Source: Branchiostoma floridae
Taxonomy: Eukaryota; Chordata; Leptocardii; Amphioxiformes; Branchiostomatidae
Length of the DNA stretch: 64,000 bases
NCBI RefSeq assembly: GCF_000003815.2
Contig: NC_049993.1
Location: forward strand, 5,733,686-5,797,685
Direction of reading: 5' to 3'
A program made the translations under genes and the position numbers. The notes beneath the pieces were generated by a model. It searched no databases. It saw only the letters and a list, made by a program, of their open reading frames with translations, and was not told the DNA's origin. This document shows, in pieces, positions 1-10,921 of the stretch. Each line of letters starts with the position of its first letter. Positions within the stretch are counted from its first letter, which is position 1.

Positions 1-2236
1 AAGTATGTATGTCAAATAATAGAACTTGTCAGTACAAGTGACCTGGATCCACATGCAATGAATGGCAATTTGCTATATACCTTGTGCAAGATTTGACTAC
101 TGTATGTCTTCTAGTTTCCATCACATATACAGTGTAGCATAGTACATGTATTTATCACACTCACTTTCCTCCTTTGTACTGTTGATATTTATGTGTTCTA
201 TGTGATGTTTATAGTTTGTATTTAGCCTTGAATACCTGACTGACCGTTCCTGTTCCAGATACCTTGGCCTGGCTCGGAAGAGCAGACAAGCCATGATCAA
301 CGTGTGCATCTTGGTGCCCATGATCACCATGTTATTTTGCTATTACAAGTAAGTTATGAGTCTTAATCATAACCACGTTACCTTCAGCCGTTCACTTGTT
401 TTACGACAATTAGTTTCAATCTTCAATGTGGTACTTAACGGTGTAAACCCACTGTTTTGACATATAATAACGAATGTTTGTTTTTTGGCGACGCCTCAGG
501 GGCGAGCCTAATATTATAGTGTGCGACCGTTTGACAAAAATTCCCAGAATTTCGTAGGCATGTCTGGAATATTTACACGCATGCGTAGTATTATCATCTG
601 AGTATTCCCTGGGGAATTTGTTTCGAATACGTTCTTTTTATTGTAGAATCTGGCGTGAACTCAAACGACATCAGAATCGACACAACAAAGTATCCCCCAT
701 CACGCGCTCAGAGATGGAGTACAGTGAGACTGCGCTCCCGCCCATCACGGAGACGCGCCACGCCTCGGTCTTCTCAGAAGACGGTGACGCCGACGATGAG
801 TTGGAGGAACCCGCCTTCTCCACCGAGAATGACACCCCCAAGTCAGACCGGCCGTGGGGTAAGAAAGCTTCACAACCTGACGCGGTACCGACAGAGGCCT
901 GTTTGGCTGAAGGCTGCAGCAACAAGAATGCTCAGAGGTCCACGGTAGGATCTGTGACATACTTTTTAATGGAATGTTTCATGATGACCTTATTTGCAAA
1001 GCATGTTCATCCTACCCAGCAGTGCCAACGGCAGACTGATATCTAAACTAATTATTAATATAATACACGTTTTTCACGCGGCGGACATGACAAAACGAAA
1101 ACGAGGTCATTTAGGAAAACAAAAAAAATATTTAGAAAATATTCATAGTCATATCCCAATTTTTCTCCCATACTATTCTTCTAAAAATAAGATTAAATAA
1201 TGAGCATTAAAAGTAGTGTTATGCACAGAAACTATGTAACAATTTGTAGTAGCATAGAGATGCAAATAAAAACATGACAATGCAAATTATTTGACAGATA
1301 TTTAACCATTCTCTAATAGGTTGATTTGTTAATTACCATTCTATCATTGGTTGAACTGCTAATCATGATGGACTGTCTTTTGTTTGCCACATTGCCATTG
1401 GCCTTGTTCTCTGACGATCTATCGTGTCGTCAGAAGGGTATATGGTTTCCATTGAATTGCTTGTCTAATAAATGCTGGTCGTCAGGAAGTCAATCAAGTC
1501 AGGTAGTCAATCGAAGCTATCATGGCCACTTGGTTGCTAAAGACTACGACACATTATTTGATTGATTGATTGGTTTTATTTTGCACTTTAAAAACAATCA
1601 TAAATACAGCAAATTAAAGAAAACAACAGAACGTGCAAGGGGAGAGAAAAAGCCGTGTGGCTTATACAACCTCTACCCCCTTCAAAATTTACAAATCATA
1701 ATGCTATTAAATGAATATGAAGACCATACATCAAACCATAATAAATCAAGTGAAACCCAGTGATCATCATGATACAGCAAATGATCTAACTAAAAAAAAC
1801 TGAAACAGACAAAACTAAACATGATCATAAAGAAATAAGTCAAAATCATAGAATTAACCTGCTAGCAAATTAATGAAAGCAAAATCTGATTATCATATCC
1901 TTCCAGGAAGCTACTGGAGAGAACCGACTGCAATCGGTCACCTTGGCCTGGGATGGAGTTCAGATCTCCCCGGAGTTCCGAGCTCGGATGAGGTCGGCCA
2001 CCATGGTTCTTCTCATCGTGGCTGCCTATGTGGTTTCCTGGGCTCCGTACTTTGCCGTGCTCATCCGCAGCAACGCGCTGGGGGACGAAGTCTCCACCGC
2101 TACCGACGGTCCATGGCAGCGGTTTGCCACCATGTTCTCTCTGCTATCCACCTTCTCTAACCCGATCATCTACGCCTATCGGAACCCTCAGCTTCGAAAT
2201 GGTTTCTTCCGACTGGTACGCAGACGAATACTGTAG
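1..2236 (+). CDS. Rhodopsin-family GPCR, copy A (5'-truncated by window)
   Basis: Plasma-membrane seven-helix receptor; ligand unknown. Visible exons: last 2 bases of exon 2 (1-2), exon 3 (259-348), exon 4 (647-858), exon 5 (1911-2236, stop TAG). Introns begin GT and end AG and phases match copy B exactly. Exon 3 encodes the end of ECL2 and TM5 (LVPMITMLFCYYK). Exon 4 encodes a basic then Glu/Asp-rich ICL3. Exon 5 encodes TM6 (SWAPYF), TM7 with NPIIY, and helix 8 (NPQLRNGFFRLV). Exon 1 and most of exon 2 lie left of the window. Exons 3-4 and the intron between them are almost identical to copy B, which points to a very recent duplication or gene conversion. Intron 4 is longer than in copy B because of a retroelement insertion. 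Family assignment is firm; subfamily (amine- or melatonin-like) is not. Confidence 0.88.
1558..1888 (-). mobile_element. Retroelement (LINE/SINE 3' end) inserted in intron 4 of copy A
   Basis: A 331-bp insertion is flanked by the 5-bp duplication ATTAT (1553-1557 and 1889-1893). Copy B has one ATTAT at the matching place (around 10575), so the empty site is visible. The left end is a (TTGA)n run next to AATAAA read on the minus strand. That is the layout of a CR1/L2-like LINE 3' tail or a SINE using it, inserted antisense to the receptor. No coding capacity. Confidence 0.75.
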
Positions 2237-3900
2237 ACCTAAAGTTAACAGTTTATTCATGGTAAATCTTACATGTAGGTACAACATCAATAGGACAAGA
2301 CATATAGAGAGCAGTCCTCAGACGGCTAGGGCATGTAGAGAGAATGGATGAGGGAAGAATTCACTAGATAACTTTTACGTAGTCTGTGTAACACAAAGTC
2401 TGCTGTCCAGGACTGTAACTAGTACCTCTCCGCAGAAATGTCCGTGGTTTGGGGTCACTGTCCGCCAGGGCTGTTGTGAAGCACACGTGCCTACGTGGCG
2501 CTAATAACTTATTGCAATGTAACCCGATTTGCTCAAAACGCTATAAAAACGTGGGGACAGAGCAAAATGTGAACAACTATCTGCTCTTCTACATATACTA
2601 ATGTATGGTCTGTAGCTTTGCCTGTTAAGCGCAGGGTGAGAATACATCTACACTGCACTGAGATCTACATTTAAGAATTGTACTAGAGTCACCTATTGTC
2701 TGTCACTCCATCTTCTTGTGCCACGTCAGAGATTTGGCAAAGTAGTTGGCAAATCAAACGTACAGGGTAAAAACGAGAGGACAAGTTAGTAGCATTCGTG
2801 CAGTTTGGAAAAAGAAACGGTATACACAACATCTTATTACCTCCATGAAATGTCATGGAATGGAGGTTATATTTTCTGTTATGTGTCTCTGTCTGTGTAG
2901 ATGATTTCTCAAGAACGGCGGGATGGATTGGTTTCATACTTGTTGTGTTGATGGGATGTGATGAAAGCTCGAATCGATGAGATTTTGGGAGCCGTATCTG
3001 TCGTTATAATCGATGTAATAATATCAGAAATCACCCCTATATTTGAGATATATTGGTACAGGCATCGTGCTTTATGTGTTTGTTAATGGGATTAGCTCCA
3101 AGCAGATGGTGAGGTGACAGCTGTTTGGGGAACCCCGAGTTTTTTAATATGATAATTAGTTTTATTTATGTCTGCTTAGGATATCATGGAGATGTGAAGC
3201 GTAAGTATAATTGTAAGAAGTTGAGGTACATTTAACGACAATGCTTAACAGGTATGGATGTCTCACATACTGTACTGCTGATTTGAGTGACATGGTGATT
3301 AAAATGCCATTAGGTCCTCTTATCTGGGTTGGGTGATACAGATGTTCTGATTTTGTTACGATAAGGGACAGTTGTTAGTTGTCTCTTTCGTAGCCAATGG
3401 TACTTGTTTTTTTAGCAGACGGGGTTGGCGCCAAGTATTCATCTTACAGTTGGTGTAGGGCTGTCAGAGGAATGTGTGCATCTCGTTTTTGTACCGTGTG
3501 AACAGCTGATGTTATAACATATTGGTGGAAAATCAAATCACCATCTGACTAAAGTTGGCCACATCCCTTCTTCTTTCTGAGTTTCCCAACTTCCCCCCAC
3601 CACACAGCTCTGAGGCACATAGTCGAACCTCAATAATGCTGACAACCTTAGACAGTTTAAATGCCAAACATCAAGCTTAAGGAACACCACGCTACCATAT
3701 GCCATCGACCTCTTAAACAGATGGAGTCCGCCTCTGACGACTCTGTTTCGCCTTTGCGTAGGAGAATGACGGTCGACGGGTTATCAGAATATTGTAACTG
3801 GTAACAGTCAGGAATGAATGACTGACGGTACTCTGCTATAGGAGAATGGTCGACCGTCTACCATGCAGATAAACTATGACCGGATGTAATATATTATATC
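2237..3900. other. 3' flank of GPCR copy A, no gene seen
   Basis: The first ~600 bp are repeated almost exactly after copy B (about 11250-11800) and start the same way after copy C (19182-19320). They include a TATAAAA motif at 2542-2548 that also occurs at 11499-11505. A much diverged version of the same stretch lies at 20941-21055. Beyond about 2830 I see only unique AT-rich DNA and no supported coding exon. Confidence 0.6.
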
Positions 3901-4021
3901 GTGAAGAACAAACTATTACGAAGTACTGTGTTGATCTTAGAAATAATTTTTGCAATGTTCATTTGGATACTTAAGCTTGCTTGTCAAGTTATATCCTTAG
4001 CATTTTCATTTTCCATTTGCG

Positions 4022-4037
4022 CGTGTGTGTTTGTGCC

Positions 4038-4068
<31 letters not shown>

Positions 4069-4140
4069 ATGTGGATGCCTGTGTGTGCGTGTCTGTGTGC
4101 CTGTGTGTGTCTGTGTGTATGTTTGCGTGTGTGTTTGTTC
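4022..4140. repeat. (GT)n-rich microsatellite
   Basis: Imperfect GT/TGTG repeat with a GCGCGCG interruption. It marks the start of the intergenic module that recurs at 14958 and 21931. Confidence 0.9.
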
Positions 4141-4287
4141 TGATAATATGTCAAACATTCCCTATTCATTCAAATGTATATACATGCACGAAAAAAAGAT
4201 ATCTGTCTGTTACTACGTACACTGACCTACACTCTTCCCATTGCAAGGTCGATACATTAGAGATAGATTCCAGAACGTTGGGCGATA

Positions 4288-4500
4288 CTGTAAATGCAGA
4301 AATGTTTGCGGTGGTTATATGTTAGCGGTTTTCGCGATGGCCATTTCACCGCGAATCTAAAACCACCGCGAACATTTTCCATGGCAGTGCATTGCAGTGA
4401 CTACAGTGCATGGTGTTACCGCGAACTTAAAACCACCGCGAAAAGTCCCTTTTCCCGCTACTGTGAAATTAAATCCCCGCGAAATTTAATGCATTAACAG
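4288..4500. mobile_element. 213-bp TA-type MITE
   Basis: Terminal inverted repeats CTGTAAATGCA / TGCATTAACAG lie inside TA duplications (4286-4287 and 4501-4502). The matching place upstream of copy C (around 15304-15310) reads straight through without the insert, giving an empty site. The interior is built of palindromic AAACCACCGCGAA units. The TA target suggests Tc1/mariner mobilisation. Confidence 0.8.
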
Positions 4501-4502
4501 TA

Positions 4503-4800
4503 TACAGCAGATGTCGGTGCTGTCCGTCCCGCTTCTGTGCCTGGTACCGACAGGCGTTTTGCGGTTTACGACAGAGTGAGTTGTCTGTGTGCCTCGAGGC
4601 GTTCACATTATCGCGATCCTTTACTATCTGGAACGGCTAACAAGGCACGAGTTTCCTGTTGGCTTGAGGCAGAGTGGCGACAATCGTCAAATTGTAAGAA
4701 AACTCAAGACACAATGTTGCCAAGGTTGGCAGACACACGACATATTTTGTCTTGTCTTGTTAACGTGGCTCTTGTCTTGTGTTGGTGACGAAAGAGGCGT
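4503..4800. repeat. Intergenic duplication module, copy 1
   Basis: About 250 bp following a sequence like CTGTTTGTCTCTGTGCCTGG recurs at 15300-15535 and 22372-22570 with few changes. Reading frames in it are not consistently open in the three copies, so it is treated as duplicated non-coding DNA that travelled with the receptor genes. Confidence 0.75.
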
Positions 4801-4834
4801 ATCCTTAAGCTTCTTTGTTTCTTTTTTCTTTCTT

Positions 4835-4870
<36 letters not shown>

Positions 4871-5029
4871 ATGACATATAACTTGAGTAGGGGACCACGT
4901 TAATCCTGTCATACGGAAATTAGATTTGTTCAGCCTTGCTAAGAGGAATCATTTAGTATCATTTTCTGTATCTAAATCAAGATCAATAACTCTTCTGGCG
5001 ATGCTCCAAAGATGAACAGCACCCCCCCT

Positions 5030-5131
5030 CTTTCTCTTTCTGTCTGTCTCACTCACTCAATCTCTCAGTCACTCAGTCACTCACTCGCCCGCTTGCTCAC
5101 TCACTCGCTCTCATTCACTCACTGTGTCTTC

Positions 5132-5192
<61 letters not shown>
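5030..5192. repeat. (CACT)n then (CA)n microsatellite
   Basis: CACT/TCACTCAC-rich tract followed by an uninterrupted CA run (5134-5192). The same pair of tracts is found at 22890-23061 in the third module copy. Confidence 0.9.
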
Positions 5193-5194
<2 letters not shown>

Positions 5195-5798
5195 GTATTT
5201 GAATATTGCAATATTAATAGTAATAAGTGCATTTATTTGCAAATTCTTACCTGTGGGGTTAGGTGTAGCATGCGACAGTACTTAGAAAAATGTGCATGCA
5301 GTACTTAGCATTAATGATAATGTAGCTGCAAGCTGTATACTTACCAGCTGTCTAGTCCTGTTGCCACCTAGATATTACTACTTTACAGGCACGGAGACTG
5401 GAAATGACAATGATGGCAGCTGCAGTTGCTAATGTTACTGTATATCCAGTTGCTTAATTAACTGCTATTTGGCGTATTTGGCTTACGTAAGACGGACATA
5501 TACATTGTGTATTCTGTTTTAGCAATTGCAACAGGTAGACGCGTTATACTGTCTCCATGCGAATCAGGGCGGTTCTGTGCTGTTGATGATTTTTGTCGCA
5601 CAAAGAGTTCTGTCCTGATATTGATTTCCTCAAATGATAGTCATGAGTCCATACTAAATAAAGCCTTGTGCCTTGCGTTAAGCCTGTGGGAATTAAGCAG
5701 GTGCTATTACGATGCTGTTTAATTAGCGCAATGATGTCGCGGAGCCACGGATTGGATTTAAGTTCCTCATGTATTGTCCGGACTCAGGAGGGCAACAC

Positions 5799-6334
5799 TA
5801 ATCTACAAGCAGATCCTACGGTAGCATAGTATCAAAAGCTGGTAGAGGAATGAAGCCGGCTTAGGAATGTGTTTCGCTACATGGCAAATGTACACCTCTT
5901 GGCCGGTGTACCGAAAGTGCGAAAATGAACGAAAAGGAGCGAAAAGGAACAAAAAGGAGCGAAAAGGAGCGAAAAAGAACGAAAAGGAATGAAAAGGAAC
6001 GAAAAGGAACGAAAAGGAAAGTACCGAAAGAGCGAAAAGGGACGAAAAGGAAAGTACCGAAAGTGTGAAAAGGAACGAAAAGGAACTAAATGATCGGATA
6101 GGAACGAAAAGAAACGAAAAGGAAAGTACCGAAAGTGCGAAAAGGAACGAAAAGGAAAGTACCGAAAGTGCGAATCTTTCCTTTTCGTTTCCTTTCGTTC
6201 CATTTCGTTTCTTTTCGTTCCTTTTCGTTCCTTTTCGTCCCTTTTCGAACTTTCGGTAGACCCCTCTTGGCTGACACCACTCCTTGACCAGTTTAATACT
6301 ATCTTATGCCATCGTAGGATCTGCTTGGAGATTA
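5799..6334. mobile_element. hAT-like TIR element carrying an internal satellite
   Basis: The element begins TAATCTACAAGCAGATCC and ends in the inverted equivalent (GGATCTGCTTGGAGATTA). It is flanked by the perfect 8-bp duplication GGCAACAC (5791-5798 and 6335-6342). The inner core (about 5920-6250) is a GAACGAAAAG-type decamer satellite that switches to the opposite strand near 6176, forming a large foldback. Eight-bp duplications are typical of hAT transposons; no transposase is present. A relative sits in intron 4 of the third deiodinase gene. Confidence 0.82.
5920..6250. repeat. Decamer GAACGAAAAG satellite with strand switch
   Basis: About 25 degenerate units of GAACGAAAAG run to about 6175, then the same unit continues as its reverse complement (CTTTTCGTTC) to about 6250. 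Interspersed AGTACCGAAAGTG motifs give a higher-order period. A single short relic remains at 15533-15556 upstream of copy C. Open frames through it on both strands are artefacts of the repeat. Confidence 0.85.
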
Positions 6335-7038
6335 GGCAACACCCCTTCACCTCGCCTGATAACATACCGCCCTAGCTGTTACTGACGAAACGTCAACTGA
6401 ATCTCGAGCCTCCCCAGATAAATAGATTAAAAAATTATTTTTTTTCCTGTGGTCATGACACATTGTAATCTCCTTGTTCTTTTTGTCTATAGAGCACAGA
6501 AGCGAACAACCCGAAAACTACTTTTTTTGCATGCAGGTCGGGCGGGCAACTAGCGGGAAATTACGAGAGAAATTGTATCACACAGAGCAGCTTTCACCTG
6601 TCACACTTGTTTATCTACTCTGGAGACCCCCGTGTACATGATGTATGTATAGCCGGGATAAACAATAAACGGCTTAAGGGAGCTTCCGCCTTGCGTGTCA
6701 TGTTAAGTCGAATAAGGCTATAATCAAGACCGGAAGGCTCTGCATGTTTTATTTAAATCCCATGTAGTGACATGAGATGACCAAAAATAGGGGTAAACCA
6801 ACGAGACTTTCAAATAGACTTATACTAATTGATTACTCCTTAACACATCTACAAACAATCGGCTTCCCGATGCCTCATTATGATAATCCAATATCTTATT
6901 TCAATATTATGACATTTACGCCGGTGTAGTCTACAGTACAGCAGACCGAGCAGATCGTCTGCGTTCTGCTTTCCGCTAGCTCGATGCGTTTGTTTTTGCA
7001 GACTGTAAAGGCTAGGTCCGTTTTATTGTCTGTTTGAG

Positions 7039-10000
7039 ATGGCTACAAACAGCACCAACGACTCGTTCGGTCTCGCCAACTCCACTGCCTTTGACTGGGA
7101 GCCGTTCTACTACGCCGACCCGCCCTACCGCGAGCTGCAGATGGTTTGGCTGGCAGCCTGTACTGTTCTGGGGATCTGCGGGAACATGGCGCTCCTGATC
7201 ACCGTCTCTTGCGTACAGGAGCTGAGAACGCCCGGGAACGCTCTGCTCTGCGCTCTGGCCGTGGCCGACATCTTCCAACTTCTTTCTAAAGTCCCCCCGT
7301 CTATGATTTTCTTGCTTCACGGGAAGCCTTTGGCGTGTGATGGTGTCTTTGTCATCATAGACACTGTGTACCTGACGGTGGGCCAGTTTGCAGTCAACAT
7401 CATCGCACCGATTTCCATCGACAGATATTGGTATGTATTTTCGAGACGTGTTTTTGAAAAGGCGTCTTGATAATACTTGTGCATTCAGTTTCTCTTCCGT
7501 AAGCTTAGAAAGTGTTAACCGATTATTTAAAGTCGAGTGCATTAAGGCAGCACGCAATTAGGTACAATCTAACGGACAGGAAAAGCTTAGCGAAGGGAAG
7601 GATCAGGAAAGACACCGCAGTGCGGATTGAGAAGAGGTTGCGCAATGCTGTTGTCCGACGGATAAGGTGGTATCTCACTGCACTTGTGGCACGGGTGCGG
7701 CACTGCGGGATTTGTAAGATAACTCGAATTTCAGAGATAAAGAACGAATTTTCTTACGTTCTGTGTATTTTGTTGTCTTCCAAGTCACACTTTTACGTGT
7801 TACGCAATATCTAATTATGAAAAATCGGCGAAAATAACACAGCAGTACTTGTGCCGCAGTGAATGAACCCCACAGTGCCGCACCGATGCCCCATGTGCAG
7901 TGAGATACCACCTTTACGATTTCTCCAAATAAAATGATTGTGGAATACTAGTATTATCTTATAAATAGCACATGCAGATATTTCATTACCCCATTGGTGT
8001 CATTTCTAGGATTTTCATAGTCTATGGTTAACCGAGTCTCATGTCTTAGCCATGAAGACAACATGCGAGAAGCGTAATACTATATATTTTCATTAAATCA
8101 GCATCTTGGCGTTTCATCATTCCGACCTTACATACAGATGCCTAGATTCGACATAACATGATTTATTAAATCACGAGTCAGTAATAGAGGAGTGTTATGA
8201 ATGCTGGAGGCTGGAAATTGTATGCTTGCTCTTTTCTTTTAATTACATGTTTGGTCTGCATGCCGTGCAAGCAATCACTTGCGAGTTAACAATACTATAC
8301 CAACTTCACTTGCCTTGTATTCAAAATGTAAGCTAATCAGTTCTAGGGAATATGCTCATCTCTATATACATGTGTCGTTTTCCGTCATTATTCAAGTCTT
8401 CAATGCATTTTAGTTTACAGGGGTACTGTCTATCTATTCCATTATTTTAGTTCAAAAAGGTTTTCAGTCGAAAGCTGTGTTTTTCAGTCTAAAACCGTTT
8501 TAATTACTTTTACACGTGATAATTGTTGTCAACAAGGTACCACATTATTTCACCAGTTTATTTAGATCAGAATTACCGTCTTAGCAGTAAATTAATGTGA
8601 TAGAGGGGTGCTATCACATTTTTGTCACTAGTAGACACAAAAGTGGTATCAGAAAAAAAAGGGATTGCACCCCTCTATCACATGATATATAGACACTTAA
8701 TGAAATAACAGTTCGAAAACAAGTTATCACTACTTGTCGACGCTTTCAGTCCAAAAATACTATTCAGAGCTATGTAAATGTGATAAATAATCAGGTATTT
8801 AACATGGTCCTCTTGATCATCCACAACATCTGGTCATTCTAAAGTTCTTCTAACACGTTCCCACATTCTGCGATAACACAATATCTTGCTCTTCGTAGGT
8901 ACATCTGTTCCCCCCTGAAGTACAGCGAAACCATGACGTCAACGCGAACCGCTCTCCTTATTGGACTGTCGTTTCTCCTCGCCATGGTAACGATGGTGCA
9001 TCCTCTTCTAGAGGGAGGGAACAACTACTTTAACCCGCCATACATCTTTTGCAAGTATGTATGTCAAATAATAGAACTTGTCAGTACAAGTGACCTGGAT
9101 CTACAAGCAATGAATGGCAATTTGCTATATACCTTGTGCAAGATTTGACTACTGTATGTCTTCTAGTTTCCATCACATATACAGTGTAGCATAGTACATG
9201 TATTTATCACACGCACTTTCCTCCTTTGTACTGTTGATATTTATGTGTTCTATGTGATGTTTATAGTTTGTATTTAGTTTTGAATGTTGCCTGACTGACT
9301 GTACCTGTTCCAGATACCTTGGCCTGGCTCGCAAGAGCAGACAAGCCATGATCAACGTGTGCATCTTGGTGCCCATGATCACCATGGTGTTTTGCTATTA
9401 CAAGTAAGTTATGAGTCTTAATCATAACCACGTTACCTTCAGCCGTTCACTTGTTTTACGACAATTAGTTTCAATCTTCAATGTGGTACTTAACGGTGTA
9501 AACCCACTGTTTTGACATATAATAACGAATGTTTGTTTTTTGGCGACGCCTCAGGGGCGAGCCTAATATTATAGTGTGCGACCGTTTGACAAAAATTCCC
9601 AGAATTTCGTAGGCATGTCTGGAATATTTACACGCATGCGTAGTATTATCATCTGAGTATTCCCTGGGGAATTTGTTTCGAATACGTTCTTTTTATTGTA
9701 GAATCTGGCGTGAACTCAAACGACACCAGAACCGACACAACAAAGTATCCCCCATCACGCGCTCAGAGATGGAGTACAGTGAGACTGCGCTCCCGCCCAT
9801 CACGGAGACGCGCCACGCCTCGGTCTTCTCAGAAGACGGTGACGCCGACGATGAGTTGGAGGAACCCGCCTTCTCCACCGAGGATGACACCCCAAAGTCA
9901 GACCGGCCGTGGGGTAAGAAAGCTTCACAACCTGACGCGGTACCGACAGAGGCCTGTTTGGCTGAAGGCTGCAGAAACAAGAATGCTCAGAGGTCCACGG

Positions 10001-10921
10001 TAGGATCTGTGAAATACTTTTTCATGGAATGTTCTATAATGACCTTATTTGCAAAGCATGTTCATCCTTCCCAGTAGTGCCAACGGCAGACTGATATCTA
10101 AACTAATACACGTTTTTCACGCGTCGGACATGACAGAACGAAAACGAGGTCATTTAGAAAAACAAAAACAAAATTAGAAAATATTTCTAGAATCATATCC
10201 CAATTTTTCTCAGATTAAATAATGAACATGAAAAGTAGTGTTATGCACAGAAACTATGTAACAATTTGTAGTAGCATAGAGATGCAAATAAAAACATGAT
10301 AATGCAAATTATTTGACAGATGTTTAATCATTCTCTAATAGGTTGATTTTTAATTACCATTCTATCATTGGTTGAACTGCTAATCATGATGGACTGTCTT
10401 TTGTTTGCCACATTGCCATTGGCCTTGTTCTCTGACGATCTATCGTGTCGTCAGAAGGGTATATGGTTTCGATTGAATTGGTTGTATAGTAAAAGCAGGT
10501 CATCAGGAAGTCAATTGAGTCAGGTAGTCAATCGAAGCTATCATGGCCACTTGGTTGCTAAAGACTACGACACATTATCATATCCTTCCAGGAAGCTACT
10601 GGAGAGAGCCGACTGCAATCGGTCACCTTGGCCTGGGATGGAGTTCAGATCTCCCCGGAGTTCCGAGCTCGGATGAGGTCGGCCACCATGGTTCTTCTCA
10701 TCGTGGCTGCCTATGTGGTTTCCTGGGCTCCGTACTTTGCCGTGCTCATCCGAAGCAACGCGCTGGGGGACGAAGTCTCCACCACTACCGACGGTCCATG
10801 GCAGCGGTTTGCCACCATGTTCTCTCTGCTGTCCACCTTCTCTAACCCCATCATCTACGCCTATCGGAACCCTCAGCTTCGAAATGGTTTCTTCCGACTG
10901 GTACGCAGACGAATGCTGTAG
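7039..10921 (+). CDS. Rhodopsin-family GPCR, copy B (complete)
   Basis: Orphan class A receptor of 391 aa. Exons: 7039-7430, 8899-9054, 9314-9403, 9702-9913, 10596-10921; phases 2, 2, 2, 1. N-terminus has NST, NDS and NST glycosylation sequons. TM1 contains GN (residues 48-49). TM2 has LAVAD. Cys100 and Cys182 can form the TM3-ECL2 disulphide. DRY is at 128-130, followed by WYICSPLKY. TM5 has LVP. TM6 has SWAPYF and TM7 has NPIIY, then helix 8. ICL3 (about 214-300) is long and rich in Ser, Thr, Glu and Asp. The usual TM4 tryptophan is not obvious. ATG 7039 is the first in frame, after a possible 5'-UTR acceptor (TTTTTGCAG, about 6993-7001). The DRYWYICSPLKY segment recalls melatonin and amine receptors, but orthology is not claimed. 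Confidence 0.92.
7664..7914. mobile_element. 251-bp MITE in intron 1 of copy B
   Basis: Inverted ends AAGGTGGTATCTCACTGCAC and GTGCAGTGAGATACCACCTT, with pairing continuing inward for about 40 bp through GTGCGGCACTG. No coding capacity. Copy C lacks it, but its intron 1 has diverged too much here to read a clean empty site. Superfamily is uncertain; the ends resemble Harbinger-type MITEs. Confidence 0.75.
8595..8683. repeat. Hairpin with arms containing TGATAGAGGGGTGC
   Basis: Left arm ATGTGATAGAGGGGTGC and right arm GCACCCCTCTATCACAT are perfect inverted repeats around a 45-50-bp loop, inside intron 1 of copy B. Probably a small MITE; no target duplication was identified. Confidence 0.65.

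Noticed and set aside
4537-4788. Possible conserved exon in the intergenic module (CLCASRRSHYRDPLLSG)
   Set aside because: Open in copies 1 and 2 but frameshifted in copy 3 (22380-22560). DNA identity is equally high outside the frame, so recent duplication explains it.
5877-6365. Long frames on both strands of the GAACGAAAAG tract as a Lys/Glu- or Phe/Arg-rich protein
   Set aside because: They are translations of a decamer satellite within a transposon and have no counterpart upstream of copy C.
7039-7430. Naming the receptors as melatonin receptors because of DRYWYICSPLKY
   Set aside because: Similarity is limited to the TM3-ICL2 junction; melatonin receptors have NRYCYICHS and other conserved residues that are absent here.
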